Below the pieces are notes generated by a model. That model was given only the letters and a program-made list of their open reading frames with translations. It ran no database searches and had not been told where the DNA came from. Shown piece by piece: positions 7,941 to 17,700 of a stretch of 40,190 bases of DNA. A program made the position numbers and the translations under genes. Source of the DNA: Verrucomicrobiota bacterium (lineage in GTDB: Bacteria > Verrucomicrobiota > Verrucomicrobiia > JABWAM01); NCBI GenBank assembly GCA_016198745.1, contig JACQHZ010000406.1, positions 1 to 40,190 on the forward strand. Reading direction: 5' to 3'. Numbering within the stretch: the first letter of the stretch is position 1; each line of letters opens with the position of its first letter.

Positions 7941-10864
7941 TCCACGACGAACGAAAAAGGCCGCGAAAAACCGCCGCGCAGGCCCTTTTCATCCTCGGCT
8001 TGCACGCGCCAAAAGTATCGTTTCTTGGGCGTCAAACGGGTCGTCACCGCGTACCGGGTCGCGCCCTTGACAAGTTGCCGTTCCAGGATGGCGGCCTTGC
8101 GGAAGTGCGCTTCCGAGGCCAGTTGGACCTGGAAGCCGGCCGCACCCGCCACCGCTTGCCATGCCAACGTCACAGGCTCGGACAGGCTGGCAAACTCGGC
8201 AGGTCCCGCCAGGTCGGGCACGGCGGGGCAACCCAGGAACCCAAGGGCTGCTCCCACCGGCGGCCGAATGGCGTACAGATGTGTGGCCAGCGGCCCAATG
8301 GTATCCTGGAGGCGCAGACAACCGTCCGCCGGCGTGAGTTCCAGTTCCCGGCCATCATGCCAGAAACTTGCCTGGGGATCGAAAAGCAGCACGCGCGTGG
8401 GCTGACTCCAGCCAACAGGCAGGATGATATCCATCTGATGTGGACGGGTGTCAAAATTGGCCGCGCGCACGGTGACGATCCGTTCAAAATCAAACGGTTC
8501 GAGCAGCGCCTTGATAACAAGTTCTTTGGAATCGGCATCCATAAGCGCGGCCGGGTAGATCGGAGCCGCCGTGGCAAAGGCATTCATGGTTCGGCGCACC
8601 AGTCCGAAAGCATCCGCCGCGGGCCGGCGATGGTAGCGGTCGGTCAGACCGCCGTAGCCGATGTAATCGCCGGCCGCGCAAAATTGGAAGCCCGTGTAGC
8701 CAAACAGATCGCCATACAGGGGGTCGCGCGTTTTCAACCGCTGCGTATGATTTGCGCCGCGCACCCAGGTTCCATACGTATTCACCCTGATCTTCTGCGC
8801 GTCCTTCAACGTCAGGCGTTGGGGAACATGGAGATCGCGTGATTCCGATGCAGCCGCGGGGAGCAGGCAGTTGGCGAACATGGAACGCAGGAACCAATAG
8901 GGATTGGACGGTTCGAAATAGTAACCGCCAAAGCCGCAGGTCTCGGAATTGTACATCAACTCGTCGCCGTCGAAACCAGCGTCGAAGTTGAACCGCTGAC
9001 CGTTGTTCCAACGATGGGCAGGGGGGTTCTCGGCGGTCATGTCCTTCTCGGTTCTGGACAGGCGGTAGCGGTTGAAGTCGATGGCGGTTTCGGCCACAGG
9101 CACGAAATCCGCGGCGCGCTGCAATGTTCCGTCCATCCCGAAATCAATGGAAATCTGTTTGCTTTCCCCGCCGAACACGCCGCCCGGATATCGCCGCGCC
9201 AGGTCCACCTTGTCGAAAACGGGCCAATTGTCCGCACCGTAGTCCCACGCTTCATAGCTGTGCGGACGCCAGCCGTGGGTGGACAGGATGTCAATGCTGT
9301 CCGCCATCCAGCGGCGCCGCTGGCGCGCATGTTTGAAGTGCAGGTCCTCGGGATAGCCCCAGTTGCTTTGGGATTCCATCCGGGCGGCCGGCGCATGCTG
9401 ATTCAGCAGGGCTTTGACCGTTTCGGTGGCTTCATCGAAGTTCTCCGCCCAACGGTAAGGCGAAAAGCCCCACTGCGCAAACTTGAGACCTTCCAGGTCG
9501 TAGCCGGAAACCCCTGCATGCCCGTGCCATTCCAGCCCCAGCGTCATCTCATCCAGATACTCCGCCCAGGCGGTGATGCGGTCCGCGAACAGCGCCGCGT
9601 AGCGTTGGGGATCCCATTCATAAAGATCCGCGCCGGGCTTGGTCTTGCCAAACCCATGATGCTGGGTGTTGGGATTGTGGTCGGCGTCAATGTAGATCGC
9701 CCAGCGCTCCTGATAGGGGCGGATGAAGTGATAGCCGTAGAGCCGGCCCACCTTGTAACCGTACCCAAGCTTGGTCTGTTCGAGGTCTTCCTTGCCGGTC
9801 CATAGGTGCGCCGGCGAAGCGGGGGCCTCGTATTTTTCCTTGTAACCGTTGATCAGCCCCCAGGCGGGTTTGCTGACGCCATTGCCGGGCACGATCCCCA
9901 GGATCCAGTCCTGTTGCCACTTCTCGTAGGGACTCTTGTACGGATAACCCTGCGTCCACAGGTCGAAATCGACATGGAGCGAATTCTTGAACACAGGCAG
10001 ACTGTCGCCGTCAACCGCGGTCACAGCCAGGCAATCCAGTTCCACCTCGCCGGGGCCGGCGTTCCGGATAACCAGCGTGTTTTGCTTCGCCATCCAGGCG
10101 GCGGGAAGCACATGGTTGGCCTCCAACTCGCCAAGCGGAGGATGCAACCCGGGGTTGCCTTTGCAGTTGGTATAGCGCGTGTCGCTGCCAAACGCCAAAT
10201 AGGGCAGGAGGTCCCGGCGATTGACGCGGACCTCGATCCGCGCGCCATCGAAGGAGGCCTCCGCCATTTTCAATCGCACCGCGGCGTTTCGCGGTTCCGC
10301 GAGGGAAAATTGGACGGTGGCGCTTGCTCCCGCCGCGAGTCGACCGGGCAGGGACGTATTCTTCAAATCGTCCGAACGGCCATTGTCTTTGCCAATGGCC
10401 AGGAGCGTTTCGTTGGCGTTGGCGCTGTCCGCCGGGGGGGCCGGCGCTTGGGGCGGGTTGCGGCGGACACGGTGCTTGTTGTGCTGAGCGATCGCCTCGA
10501 TCAGGTCGCCGAGCTGGGCGCGGCCGGAAGGCTCCACCACCGCCACCGGTTGCCAGATGCCGCCCGCGCGGTCGCGATTCAGGACGCGGACCACCACCAG
10601 GTTTTCCTCGCCGCAAAGGACGAGGCTGGAGATGTCCAGTGCAAACGGCTCGTCCCACTTGCCGGGACCTTCCACTCCGTGAACCCCCGCCAGTTTGCCA
10701 TTTAGAAGAAACCCCATTCGCAATTCTTGGCCGGGGGACAGTCCGCCCAGGTCATCACACTGAAGGACCGGCCGGACAGGGGTTCCAGGCGCAGACTGTG
10801 CGCGCCGCCGTGGAAGACCTTGCAGTCCAGTACGGCCTTGCCGTTGGTGAGCGCGCATTTCCAT
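7757..10864 (-). CDS. Central part of giant secreted glycoside hydrolase-like protein
   Basis: Open frame of 1035 codons; real coding starts at about 10735, since the first 40 or so codons are a shadow of the upstream frame. Order seen: a jelly-roll sugar-binding domain of GH2 N-domain type (MGFLLNGKLAGVHGVEGPGK, FALDISSLVLCGEENLVVVRVLNRDRAG); a second beta-sandwich; a long barrel-like region rich in aromatic and acidic residues (QERWAIYIDADHNPNTQHHG, YEWDPQRYAALFADRI, MESQSNWGYPEDLHFKHAR, YEAWDYGADNWPVFDK); a beta-rich segment; and an FN3-like domain (VTLAWQAVAGAAGFQVQL, YFWRVQAEDEKG). No CAZy family is certain. The protein continues into the frame ending at 6681 after a lost base and is preceded by the signal-peptide segment at 10702-11073. 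Confidence 0.7.
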   Translation of the reverse strand: MEMRAHQRQGRTGLQGLPRRRAQSAPGTPVRPVLQCDDLGGLSPGQELRMGFLLNGKLAGVHGVEGPGKWDEPFALDISSLVLCGEENLVVVRVLNRDRAGGIWQPVAVVEPSGRAQLGDLIEAIAQHNKHRVRRNPPQAPAPPADSANANETLLAIGKDNGRSDDLKNTSLPGRLAAGASATVQFSLAEPRNAAVRLKMAEASFDGARIEVRVNRRDLLPYLAFGSDTRYTNCKGNPGLHPPLGELEANHVLPAAWMAKQNTLVIRNAGPGEVELDCLAVTAVDGDSLPVFKNSLHVDFDLWTQGYPYKSPYEKWQQDWILGIVPGNGVSKPAWGLINGYKEKYEAPASPAHLWTGKEDLEQTKLGYGYKVGRLYGYHFIRPYQERWAIYIDADHNPNTQHHGFGKTKPGADLYEWDPQRYAALFADRITAWAEYLDEMTLGLEWHGHAGVSGYDLEGLKFAQWGFSPYRWAENFDEATETVKALLNQHAPAARMESQSNWGYPEDLHFKHARQRRRWMADSIDILSTHGWRPHSYEAWDYGADNWPVFDKVDLARRYPGGVFGGESKQISIDFGMDGTLQRAADFVPVAETAIDFNRYRLSRTEKDMTAENPPAHRWNNGQRFNFDAGFDGDELMYNSETCGFGGYYFEPSNPYWFLRSMFANCLLPAAASESRDLHVPQRLTLKDAQKIRVNTYGTWVRGANHTQRLKTRDPLYGDLFGYTGFQFCAAGDYIGYGGLTDRYHRRPAADAFGLVRRTMNAFATAAPIYPAALMDADSKELVIKALLEPFDFERIVTVRAANFDTRPHQMDIILPVGWSQPTRVLLFDPQASFWHDGRELELTPADGCLRLQDTIGPLATHLYAIRPPVGAALGFLGCPAVPDLAGPAEFASLSEPVTLAWQAVAGAAGFQVQLASEAHFRKAAILERQLVKGATRYAVTTRLTPKKRYFWRVQAEDEKGLRGGFSRPFSFVVEWPEYAQWRKQHHDQLSAWRQRGEQERQACRARSGFTSAWEAPRLVCPAIACRRHGTGTAA

Positions 10865-11073
10865 TGAGCGGCTGGGCGGAGGTCGGGCGGCTGCCCCGGT
10901 CCGATTTCAAAACCACCCTGGGCCTCAGCCAAATTGTGGTAGGAAGGGGTCTCTGCGCCATCAGCCCCGCTGGTCAAAAGCAGGGCGACCGCCGTCACGA
11001 TCGTGTTCCAAGGGAGATGGTTGTTCATGGCATCGCTTTTCGTTGCAGGGCCGCGAACGCGCCTTGCCGTCAT
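10702..11073 (-). CDS. Signal peptide and N-terminus of the giant secreted protein (frameshifted)
   Basis: The reading MNNHLPWNTIVTAVALLL followed by TSGADGA/ETPS is a typical Sec signal peptide, from ATG 11028. An alternative ATG at 11073 overlaps the regulator stop as ATGA and adds 15 residues; coupling favours it, codon content favours 11028. The mature part (EIGPGQPPDLRPAAQWKCAL, VFHGGAHSLRLEPLSGRSFS) reads as a beta-sandwich until about 10740, where the frame runs to a stop at 10702. The frame ending at 7757 continues the same domain. Adding one base at the G5 run 10733-10737 joins them (D-C-P-P-G-Q-E-L-R-M). Repaired, the whole protein would be about 1450 residues. Confidence 0.65.
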   Translation of the reverse strand: MTARRVRGPATKSDAMNNHLPWNTIVTAVALLLTSGADGAETPSYHNLAEAQGGFEIGPGQPPDLRPAAQWKCALTNGKAVLDCKVFHGGAHSLRLEPLSGRSFSVMTWADCPPAKNCEWGFF

Positions 11074-11663
11074 GATTCGAAAACAGATCGCGCATTCGGT
11101 CCGTATTCCTGTTCGGAAAGCGCGAGGTTATGGCGCAGTTCATCCACCGTCACGTTCCGCCCCGATTCCAGCAGCGAAGCCAGCGTCCGGGCCAGGAGGA
11201 ACTTGCGCCAGTCTGCGCCCTCCGGTTCCCAACGGCCAAGCTGGCGCAACGTTTCCAGCCTCGCCGACCACTCAACGGGAATATTCCGCAGGCAGTAGTG
11301 GTCCTCCTCGGGACGGGCAAACAGTGTGATGAGTCCCGGCAATACGTCCGCCGGGATCATCTGCGATGCCCCTTCCGATCCATGCAGCCAACTCTCCCAT
11401 TCGAGCAGATAACGAGCGGCCGCCGCTTGTTCTTCAGGACGGGCCTGGGCGTTGATCGCCCAGCCGCAGCAATTCACCAGATGGCGGTATCCATGCCGAA
11501 AATCTGGAAGGGATGCTCCGGGCCGGTCGCAGCCAACCGTTGGACGGCCTGATCGAGTTCTGCCCAATCCCGCGGGGGACGCGCCGCATCGAGTCCGGCC
11601 TTGTGGAAAAGCGTCCGGTTGTAGAAGAGAAACGAGAACGAAAAACTCACCGGCAACAACCAA
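11070..11663 (-). CDS. C-terminal part of GntR/solute-binding regulator (frameshifted)
   Basis: True coding starts near 11490 (LVNCCGWAINAQARPEEQ) and ends at the TGA 11070-11072, which overlaps the next ATG. The upstream codons of this frame are a shadow. The segment looks like the second lobe of a type-1 extracellular solute-binding protein (ARYLLEWESWLHG, IPADVLPGLITLFARPEED), followed by an unassigned helical tail. One base is missing relative to the frame at 11474-12403 around 11475-11500. No homopolymer lies exactly there. Confidence 0.6.
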   Translation of the reverse strand: MVVAGEFFVLVSLLQPDAFPQGRTRCGASPAGLGRTRSGRPTVGCDRPGASLPDFRHGYRHLVNCCGWAINAQARPEEQAAAARYLLEWESWLHGSEGASQMIPADVLPGLITLFARPEEDHYCLRNIPVEWSARLETLRQLGRWEPEGADWRKFLLARTLASLLESGRNVTVDELRHNLALSEQEYGPNARSVFES

Positions 11664-12403
11664 AACCCCGCCGTTGGACCGTTCTTCCGTCCAGCAAAAT
11701 CCGGCGCCGTCTCCAGGTATTCGGGACGAAGACTGCCGGCATAATCACGCCATCGGGCGCTGTCGCTGCCCGCGCACGTTTCCGTCGAGTTCGCCTTGAA
11801 TGGGCGGCCGGATGCCGCGCGCGTTTTGTCCCGCCCGACCGCCCGGCCCGACCCCGGAAAGGGCGCAATCAGTTGGTTGTTCAGGAGAAAAGCGAGATCG
11901 GTGCGCTTGACTTCGCAAATAGTGGGTCCCGCTCCCTGAAGCAGATGCTGGAAGAGGACAGGGGTCATTGCGCCCGGGGGAAAACGTTGCAACTCGACGT
12001 GAATCTCGATCTGCGGATGCCGGTGTTGAAAAGCCTGCTGAAAACGGCGGCGCACTTCCGCCTGCCGCAACCGGCGCAGGTCCTGGAATTCCGTCAACCA
12101 CAGGGTCACGCGCGCCGCGCGGGCGCCCTGGCGCGCGGGTGTGACTTCCGTCTTCCCGTCTGCTTCGGGCGGACGACACAGAAAGGTATAGGAACCCTCG
12201 CGCGATTCGATCACCCCCTGGTCCGCCAGAATTCGAAACGCCCGGTTGACAGTGAAGGAACTCACTTTCAACCGCCGCGCCCATTGCCGGTGGGGCGGAA
12301 GCGGACGGTCCGTACGGAACCGGCCGGTGCGGAGCGCCGCCGTCAGGCGCCCGACCGTCCGCTGAACGAAGGGAGAGACCGTGGCCGCGTCCGTGTGCAT
12401 CAT
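11474..12403 (-). CDS. GntR winged-helix regulator fused to a solute-binding-protein domain
   Basis: Residues 1-75 are a GntR-type winged helix (RTDRPLPPHRQWARRLKVSS, FTVNRAFRILADQGVIESRE, GSYTFL). From about 95 the chain resembles a sugar ABC-transporter binding protein of the SBP type-1 fold (RVTLWLTEFQD, FQQAFQHRHPQIEIHVEL, FLFYNRTLFHKAGLDAARPP, RDWAELDQAVQRL, FQIFGMDTA). The usual GntR partners are FadR, HutC, MocR or LacI-like domains, so a periplasmic-type lobe in a cytoplasmic regulator is unusual. A predicted carbohydrate ligand would control the minus-strand operon below and possibly the divergent plus-strand one. Repaired length is about 444 residues. No Shine-Dalgarno precedes ATG 12403, and promoter-like boxes lie directly upstream. 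Confidence 0.75.
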   Translation of the reverse strand: MMHTDAATVSPFVQRTVGRLTAALRTGRFRTDRPLPPHRQWARRLKVSSFTVNRAFRILADQGVIESREGSYTFLCRPPEADGKTEVTPARQGARAARVTLWLTEFQDLRRLRQAEVRRRFQQAFQHRHPQIEIHVELQRFPPGAMTPVLFQHLLQGAGPTICEVKRTDLAFLLNNQLIAPFPGSGRAVGRDKTRAASGRPFKANSTETCAGSDSARWRDYAGSLRPEYLETAPDFAGRKNGPTAGFWLLPVSFSFSFLFYNRTLFHKAGLDAARPPRDWAELDQAVQRLAATGPEHPFQIFGMDTAIW

Positions 12404-12411
12404 TCATATCA

Positions 12412-12438
12412 AATATATCAATTATAGCGGTTTGTCAA
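12412..12438 (-). promoter_or_regulatory. Promoter for the GntR/solute-binding regulator
   Basis: On the minus strand TTGACA (12438-12433) is followed after 15 bases by TATATT (12417-12412), only 8 bases from ATG 12403. The transcript would be leaderless or nearly so, which fits the lack of a Shine-Dalgarno. TTGATAT occurs twice in tandem across the -10 region, a possible operator half-site pair. Confidence 0.45.
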
Positions 12439-12651
12439 GAATCGCACTGGATCGAGAAATGGATACAGAAGCGTCCCATAGAAAATGGAACAAAAATTCC
12501 TTTTTTCACGAGTTGTGGGATGGCTGTGAAATGGATACGCATGCGACTGCGCAGCATCCTGCGTCAGCGTGCGGGGCGCAAAGGCCGTGGTCGCGGTCTC
12601 GATCATCAACGTTACCCTAATTCCTCCTTACGTCCGGATTTGGGTTTTTGC

Positions 12652-12691
12652 TTGACTCTGTCTATTCTGTATAGAAAATAGACAGAATAGA
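12652..12691 (+). promoter_or_regulatory. Operator palindrome and -35 box at the GntR-LacI regulator start
   Basis: TTGACT at 12652-12657 resembles a -35 box; the -10 is unclear. Two interleaved inverted repeats follow: TCTATTCTGT (12661-12670) with ACAGAATAGA (12682-12691), and CTGTCTATT (12658-12666) with AATAGACAG (12677-12685). The right arm includes the first base of the ATG at 12691. This is a good candidate for the regulator's own binding site, giving autorepression. The rest of the 287-base divergent region (12404-12690) holds no gene. Confidence 0.6.
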
Positions 12692-13833
12692 TGAACCCCC
12701 ATTGGGCCAAGATCGAGCTGGTGAGGACAAGGTCTTTGTGCGAGCAGATTCGCGAGCATGTTCGCAACCTTGTCGTCACGGGAAGAATCGAACCAGGCGC
12801 CCGCCTGCCGTCCACCCACGAACTGGCCCGGATATGGCAAACGCATTTGCAGACCGTTCAGGTCGCCTTCGCTCCGCTCGTACGGGAAGGCTTGCTCATG
12901 CGCGTGAACCGGATCGGGACGTTCGCCATGAGGCGTCCGGAGAAGCTGACGCGCGTGGGAATCTACTATTCGGAATACATTTGGACGCAGCGGATATCGG
13001 GGTTTCAACAGGCGCTTCATTTTTGCCTCAAGAGATTGCTCAACGAGCGGAACATCGAAACCGATGTCTGGATTGATCCGCGTCCGAACTCGGAACAGGA
13101 TCAATCCTGGGTGGCGCTGGTCAAAGCGGCCGAGCAACGCAAGATTCAAGGGCTGATTGTGACTTCGGTGGATCCGCCGCGTTTGCGCTGGCTGAACAAG
13201 CTGCCGGTCCCCATCGCGCACTTGAGTGCGGCGAACCTGCCCAATTCGGTGCACATGGACCTCTGCCGGCTCGTCGAATTGGGCCTGGGGCAACTCGCCA
13301 GGCAGGGCTGTCGTTCCGTCGGCCTGATCGCGCCGATGTGTCCGAACCCCGCCAACCCGGACGGCGGTCGAAACGTGTACACAGAGTTTTTCGAGCATTT
13401 CGTGGACGTGGCCAGGACGTTTAATTTGAGAATCAAGAACCAATGGATGTGCGTCGCGCAACACGACGACGAATTGCAGCAGGAGCCGGCGGAGCATTTC
13501 GGTTACAAGAAATTGCATAATCTCTGGCGGCATGCCGATCGTCCCGAAGGGTTGTTGGTCCCGGACGATGAAGTTGCAAAAGGCGTTATCACCGCCTTGT
13601 TGGAGTTGAACGTGCGCGTGCCGCAGGAACTCAAACTGGCGCTGCACAAGAATGCGGAGGTGGGCCTGCTGTGCCCGGTGCCGGCAACCTTCATCGTTTT
13701 CAGCGCCCGCGAAGTCGCAAGATCGCTTTTTGATCTGGTGCAGAAACAATTTCGCGGCGCGCCGGTGGAACTCCGCAAGGTTGGGTTCACCCTTGCGGCG
13801 GCGCAACCCAGGAAACACCGCCGGGCAGGATAA
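12691..13833 (+). CDS. GntR-LacI hybrid transcriptional regulator
   Basis: 380 residues. Residues 1-80 are a GntR-type winged helix (CEQIREHVRNLVVTGRIEPG, ARLPSTHELARIWQTHLQTV, LVREGLLMRVNRIGTFA). Residues 88-375 are a LacI/periplasmic-binding-like ligand domain (VGIYYSEY, QGLIVTSVDPP, CRSVGLIAPM, RPEGLLVPDDEVAKGVITAL, FSAREVARSLFDLV). This GntR-LacI architecture is frequent beside carbohydrate genes in Lentisphaerota and Verrucomicrobiota. It heads a plus-strand run of six genes and probably responds to a sugar released by them. The palindrome over its start codon suggests autoregulation. No Shine-Dalgarno is visible. Confidence 0.88.
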   Translation: MNPHWAKIELVRTRSLCEQIREHVRNLVVTGRIEPGARLPSTHELARIWQTHLQTVQVAFAPLVREGLLMRVNRIGTFAMRRPEKLTRVGIYYSEYIWTQRISGFQQALHFCLKRLLNERNIETDVWIDPRPNSEQDQSWVALVKAAEQRKIQGLIVTSVDPPRLRWLNKLPVPIAHLSAANLPNSVHMDLCRLVELGLGQLARQGCRSVGLIAPMCPNPANPDGGRNVYTEFFEHFVDVARTFNLRIKNQWMCVAQHDDELQQEPAEHFGYKKLHNLWRHADRPEGLLVPDDEVAKGVITALLELNVRVPQELKLALHKNAEVGLLCPVPATFIVFSAREVARSLFDLVQKQFRGAPVELRKVGFTLAAAQPRKHRRAG

Positions 13834-13851
13834 CGATGCGAAATTTGGATC

Positions 13852-14748
13852 ATGAACAAGCATCGAAAACCGTTTGAACCGGCCCACGACCGGGGCGGGT
13901 TTGAGGTCGGGCGCAACAACAGGACGGCAGGCTTCACCTTAATCGAACTGCTGGTGGTTGTGGCCATCATTTCGATTCTGGCGGCCTTGTTGATGCCGGC
14001 GTTGAAGAATGCGAAAGAGACGGCAAAATCCGCCGTATGCATCAGCAACCTGCGGCAGATCGGAATCGGCATCACGCAATACGCCGCCGATAACGACGAC
14101 GCGGTCATCCCATTCTCTCAGGCCGGGACATGGTGGCGATGGAACCAAGAGTTGGCGGCGCGGTATTTCAACTGCCAGGACATTGTCCCTGGCAGCAGCC
14201 AAATTGCGCCATCTTTCACCATCAAGACCGTTCTCACAACGGCAACAGTAGCCAACGGGAGCATGGCGGAGTGGCGGCTGACGCAGCGGCGCGCCGGTCT
14301 CCCGCTGTATTGCCCTTCGTTTGTCCAGAAGGACTGGGATGGCTTCTCCGGCGGGATCGACTGGCGGGCGATGGGCGTGGGATACGGACACAACGGGGCC
14401 ATGATGGTGGACACGGGCAGTATGCCCGTCCGAAAATTTTCCCAGATGAAGAATCCCTCCTGGTCTCTCGCCGTTGCGGACATTGTGCCGAACCAGGCAT
14501 ACGATGGCTTCCCCTATATCTTCGCATTCCAGTATTCCTTCACGGTGGCGGGCTACTACCGATTTACCCGGGGCCCGCATAACGGGAACATCAATTTCCT
14601 CTATTTCGACGGGCACGTCCGGTCCCAGAACGCGGATCAGATGAACGCCGTGGCGGTGGACTGGGCCAATTCGTTGTCCTCTTCGCCCATCGAATACAAC
14701 CTGGACAACGCATGGTTGTGCGACCCATCGGTCCCGCTTTCCTATTAG
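13852..14748 (+). CDS. Pseudopilin-like protein with H-X9-DG domain
   Basis: 298 residues. After a long, charged 27-residue leader comes the type IV prepilin site G27/F28 with Glu at mature +5 ([10 protein letters not shown]...) and a hydrophobic helix to about 47. [19 protein letters not shown] is typical of PVC-group H-X9-DG proteins, and the signature His243...Asp253-Gly254 ([12 protein letters not shown]) is present. These proteins are abundant, poorly understood and surface or pilus associated. It starts 18 bases after the regulator and precedes the secreted 1207-residue protein, so it belongs to the carbohydrate operon, perhaps presenting or anchoring a surface complex. Confidence 0.9.
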   Translation: MNKHRKPFEPAHDRGGFEVGRNNRTAGFTLIELLVVVAIISILAALLMPALKNAKETAKSAVCISNLRQIGIGITQYAADNDDAVIPFSQAGTWWRWNQELAARYFNCQDIVPGSSQIAPSFTIKTVLTTATVANGSMAEWRLTQRRAGLPLYCPSFVQKDWDGFSGGIDWRAMGVGYGHNGAMMVDTGSMPVRKFSQMKNPSWSLAVADIVPNQAYDGFPYIFAFQYSFTVAGYYRFTRGPHNGNINFLYFDGHVRSQNADQMNAVAVDWANSLSSSPIEYNLDNAWLCDPSVPLSY

Positions 14749-14792
14749 GGTCGGCATTTTGTGCAATCCATCGAGCAAAAAGGATCATTAAA

Positions 14793-17700
14793 ATGTTGCG
14801 CAAGCGTAAGGTCTTGATGTGCCTGTGGATCGCGTTGATTTGCGGCTGGGGGCGAACAGCGGAACCGCCCCCTCCCGCGATGCCCGCGAAAAATCCCGCG
14901 GTCCTCATCGTCAACACCACCGGTCTTAACGGGCACACCGTGCCGGACTATCCTTACCTCAAGGAGCTGACCCAGCGCGGGTTCCAGATCGACACCTGGT
15001 ACCGCGAGGGCGACGATGCACCCCCTCGTGCGCTCGACTGGGACCTGTTTCAGAAATACAACGTCCTGATCTTCACGGGCCTGCCGTATGAGGAGAAGGA
15101 CCCGCGGAACAAGGACCGCGCCATCCTCCCGCCGTACCGCAAGGAGATGATGGAGCTTCTGGACCGCTACCTGGTCGCGGGCGGGGGCGTTTTTGTTCTG
15201 CCGGCCTTCCAGGGCTACGCCGAGACGCTCTCCTGGATGAAAAATTGCGGGAACTATCTGGAGCGCTGGGGCGCACGCCTGCCGCTGGACCGGATCCAGG
15301 ACCCGCCGACCATGCGGACGCACCCGCGCAGCGGTGTGGCTTTTGTTTACACGGACAAGCTCGCACCCTCGCCGGTGAGCGAGGGCGTGGCCGGCTTCTG
15401 GTATCCGACGGTCACCGACAACAACTGGGCCTTCCATATCTATGGCCAACCCATCGAGGTCTCAACGGACTGGACGGTCGTGGCGCGAGGGTCCGAAACC
15501 AGCAGCACGCGCCCGATGGAGGAGGCGGCAAACTCCATGGAAAAGGGGCTCCTCTCCACAATGTTCCACCGGCCGGACCAGAAGACACCGCCGGTACTCT
15601 ATGCGATCCGGGAAGCCGGCGGCGGTCGTCTGGCTCTGGCCGTGCATGATCCGATTTTCGGCCTTTGGGGCGGATCAAGTTGGGTTCACGACCGGGTTCT
15701 ATGGGACAAGGGTCTGGCGGGCAAGCCCAGCCACTTTGGGAAACTCTTTGAGAACACTCTTCGTTGGTTGTCCGAGCCGAGCCTGAAGAGCGGCAGACTC
15801 GGCGGATATGCGCAGAACCCCTTGAAGTTACTCCATCCCAATCTGCGCAAGAAACCCGACGAGTATTTCCCGCAATTTGACAGCTTTCAGAACCCCACGC
15901 CGCCGGGCAGGGTCTTCCGCGGGCTGATCGGCGCCCGCACCCGTTATTCCAGCGGGCAAGGTTCCGTCGAGGAATACGCTGCTTCCGCGAAACAGGCCGG
16001 TCTCGATTTCGTGATCTTCCTCGAAGAATTCGGCAAGCGCGGCGGGTTGACCGAGGAGAAATACCGGGAACTGGAGGCGGACTGCAAGCGGCTTTCGACA
16101 GATGCGCTTCTGCTTCGGCCCGGTTTCACTTTCCGGAACAACATCGGCAACCATTTGTTTTGTTACGGTTATGGCGTTGGCTGGCCCAGCGCGACGCAAT
16201 TCGCGGGCGCCAACGGAGACGAACTGCGCCATCAATGTTTCGACAAAGACGGTAATTTGACGGCGAGCGACGAAGATGCGAAGAACTGGATTTGGCCGTT
16301 CACCTCCGTTCCCGACCAGAAAAACATCGGTTATTACAATTTCGCGGGCAGCCCGCCCACCACCATGCCCGTGCGCGACCTGCGTTTGTTCGGCATTCTC
16401 GCAGTCATGACCTACCTTGACGGGAAACTCGTCGAGGACCTGACGCCCGACTATCTGAACTACATGCGTGACGGCAATCCGCCGCTCGCCTGCGCGGTTG
16501 CGATTGTGCGGACGCCGGCGGAGTTTGTTCGAGCCGTGCAGGAGAAACATTATCTGACGCACGTGGCGGCAAACAGTCTGGCGGACATCCCGATGGCGAT
16601 GCACTACGGCCACGCCTACGGCCGGGCCAACGTCAACCCCTCGAACGGTCCGCAAATCAAATCGTGGGCCGGCACCCAGCGGGTGATGACTTTTGGCGGC
16701 GAATCGTTCGTGCCGGCGCGCTACCGGATCCGGCCGCTCTGCTGGGTCACGTCGGAAGCGGGACTCAAGGAGATCTTGATCCGCGACGGCACGACCCTTT
16801 TCCGGCGGTTCCTTCTGAACGGCGTCAAGGAGTTCAAGCAGACGTTCGAATGGGCGTACGACCGACAGCGGGTGCTCACGCTCGAGGTCACGGACATGGA
16901 GGGTCGCAAGGCGTTGAGCGCCGGGCTGGAGATTTGGTCCGATGCCAATTTTCACGGTTGGTGCCATGACCGCCAGAACGGAGAAGTCTGGCATGGTCCG
17001 ATTGACTTTTACGGTCCATGGAGTTTTGGTTTCAAGAGCGCAACTGGTCCCACGTGGGACGGCGGTCCGCCGCCGCCGGCCTGTTTGCGCTTCTACACGA
17101 CCCATCCCGGCATCAGGCCGACAACGGGCGAGTTGGAGGGAAACTTCCCGCAATTCGGCGCCGGCCTGCGCAACATGGAGGGGGATGAATACCTCACTTG
17201 TTGGGATGAATCCGTTTCCAACTACGCGGCCGAAGGCCATCACATCTATGCGCCAGGCCCCGTGCTCGGCGCTTACAGCGCGCTCGGTCCCGTTTTCCCA
17301 TCGAAATACATCAACGTTTCGATGCGGCGCACGCTCTATGTCCAGCGCAGCGCCGGCGTCACCAAGGAAAGCCACCCCATGTGGTGTGATCGCGCGGGCG
17401 GGATCATCACCCTCATGGAATCCACGATGACGCTCAAGCAGGATACGGACATCGCCGATATCCATGTGGCGACCGTGCGAACGGAAAATTTTCCGCCTGA
17501 TGCCCCCAACGTTCCCATTTTTGCCATCCGACAAAATGGCGCGACACTGCCTGTGTGCGGTTCCCAGGAGGCATGTTTCGACCGGGGCGCCGGCATCCCC
17601 AAGGGTTTGGGCTACCGTGAACAGTCGCGCTATACCATCGATCCTGGCGGATATCTGGCTGTGTTTCCCGCTGGAGAAGGCTTGACGTGCGCGATCTTCA

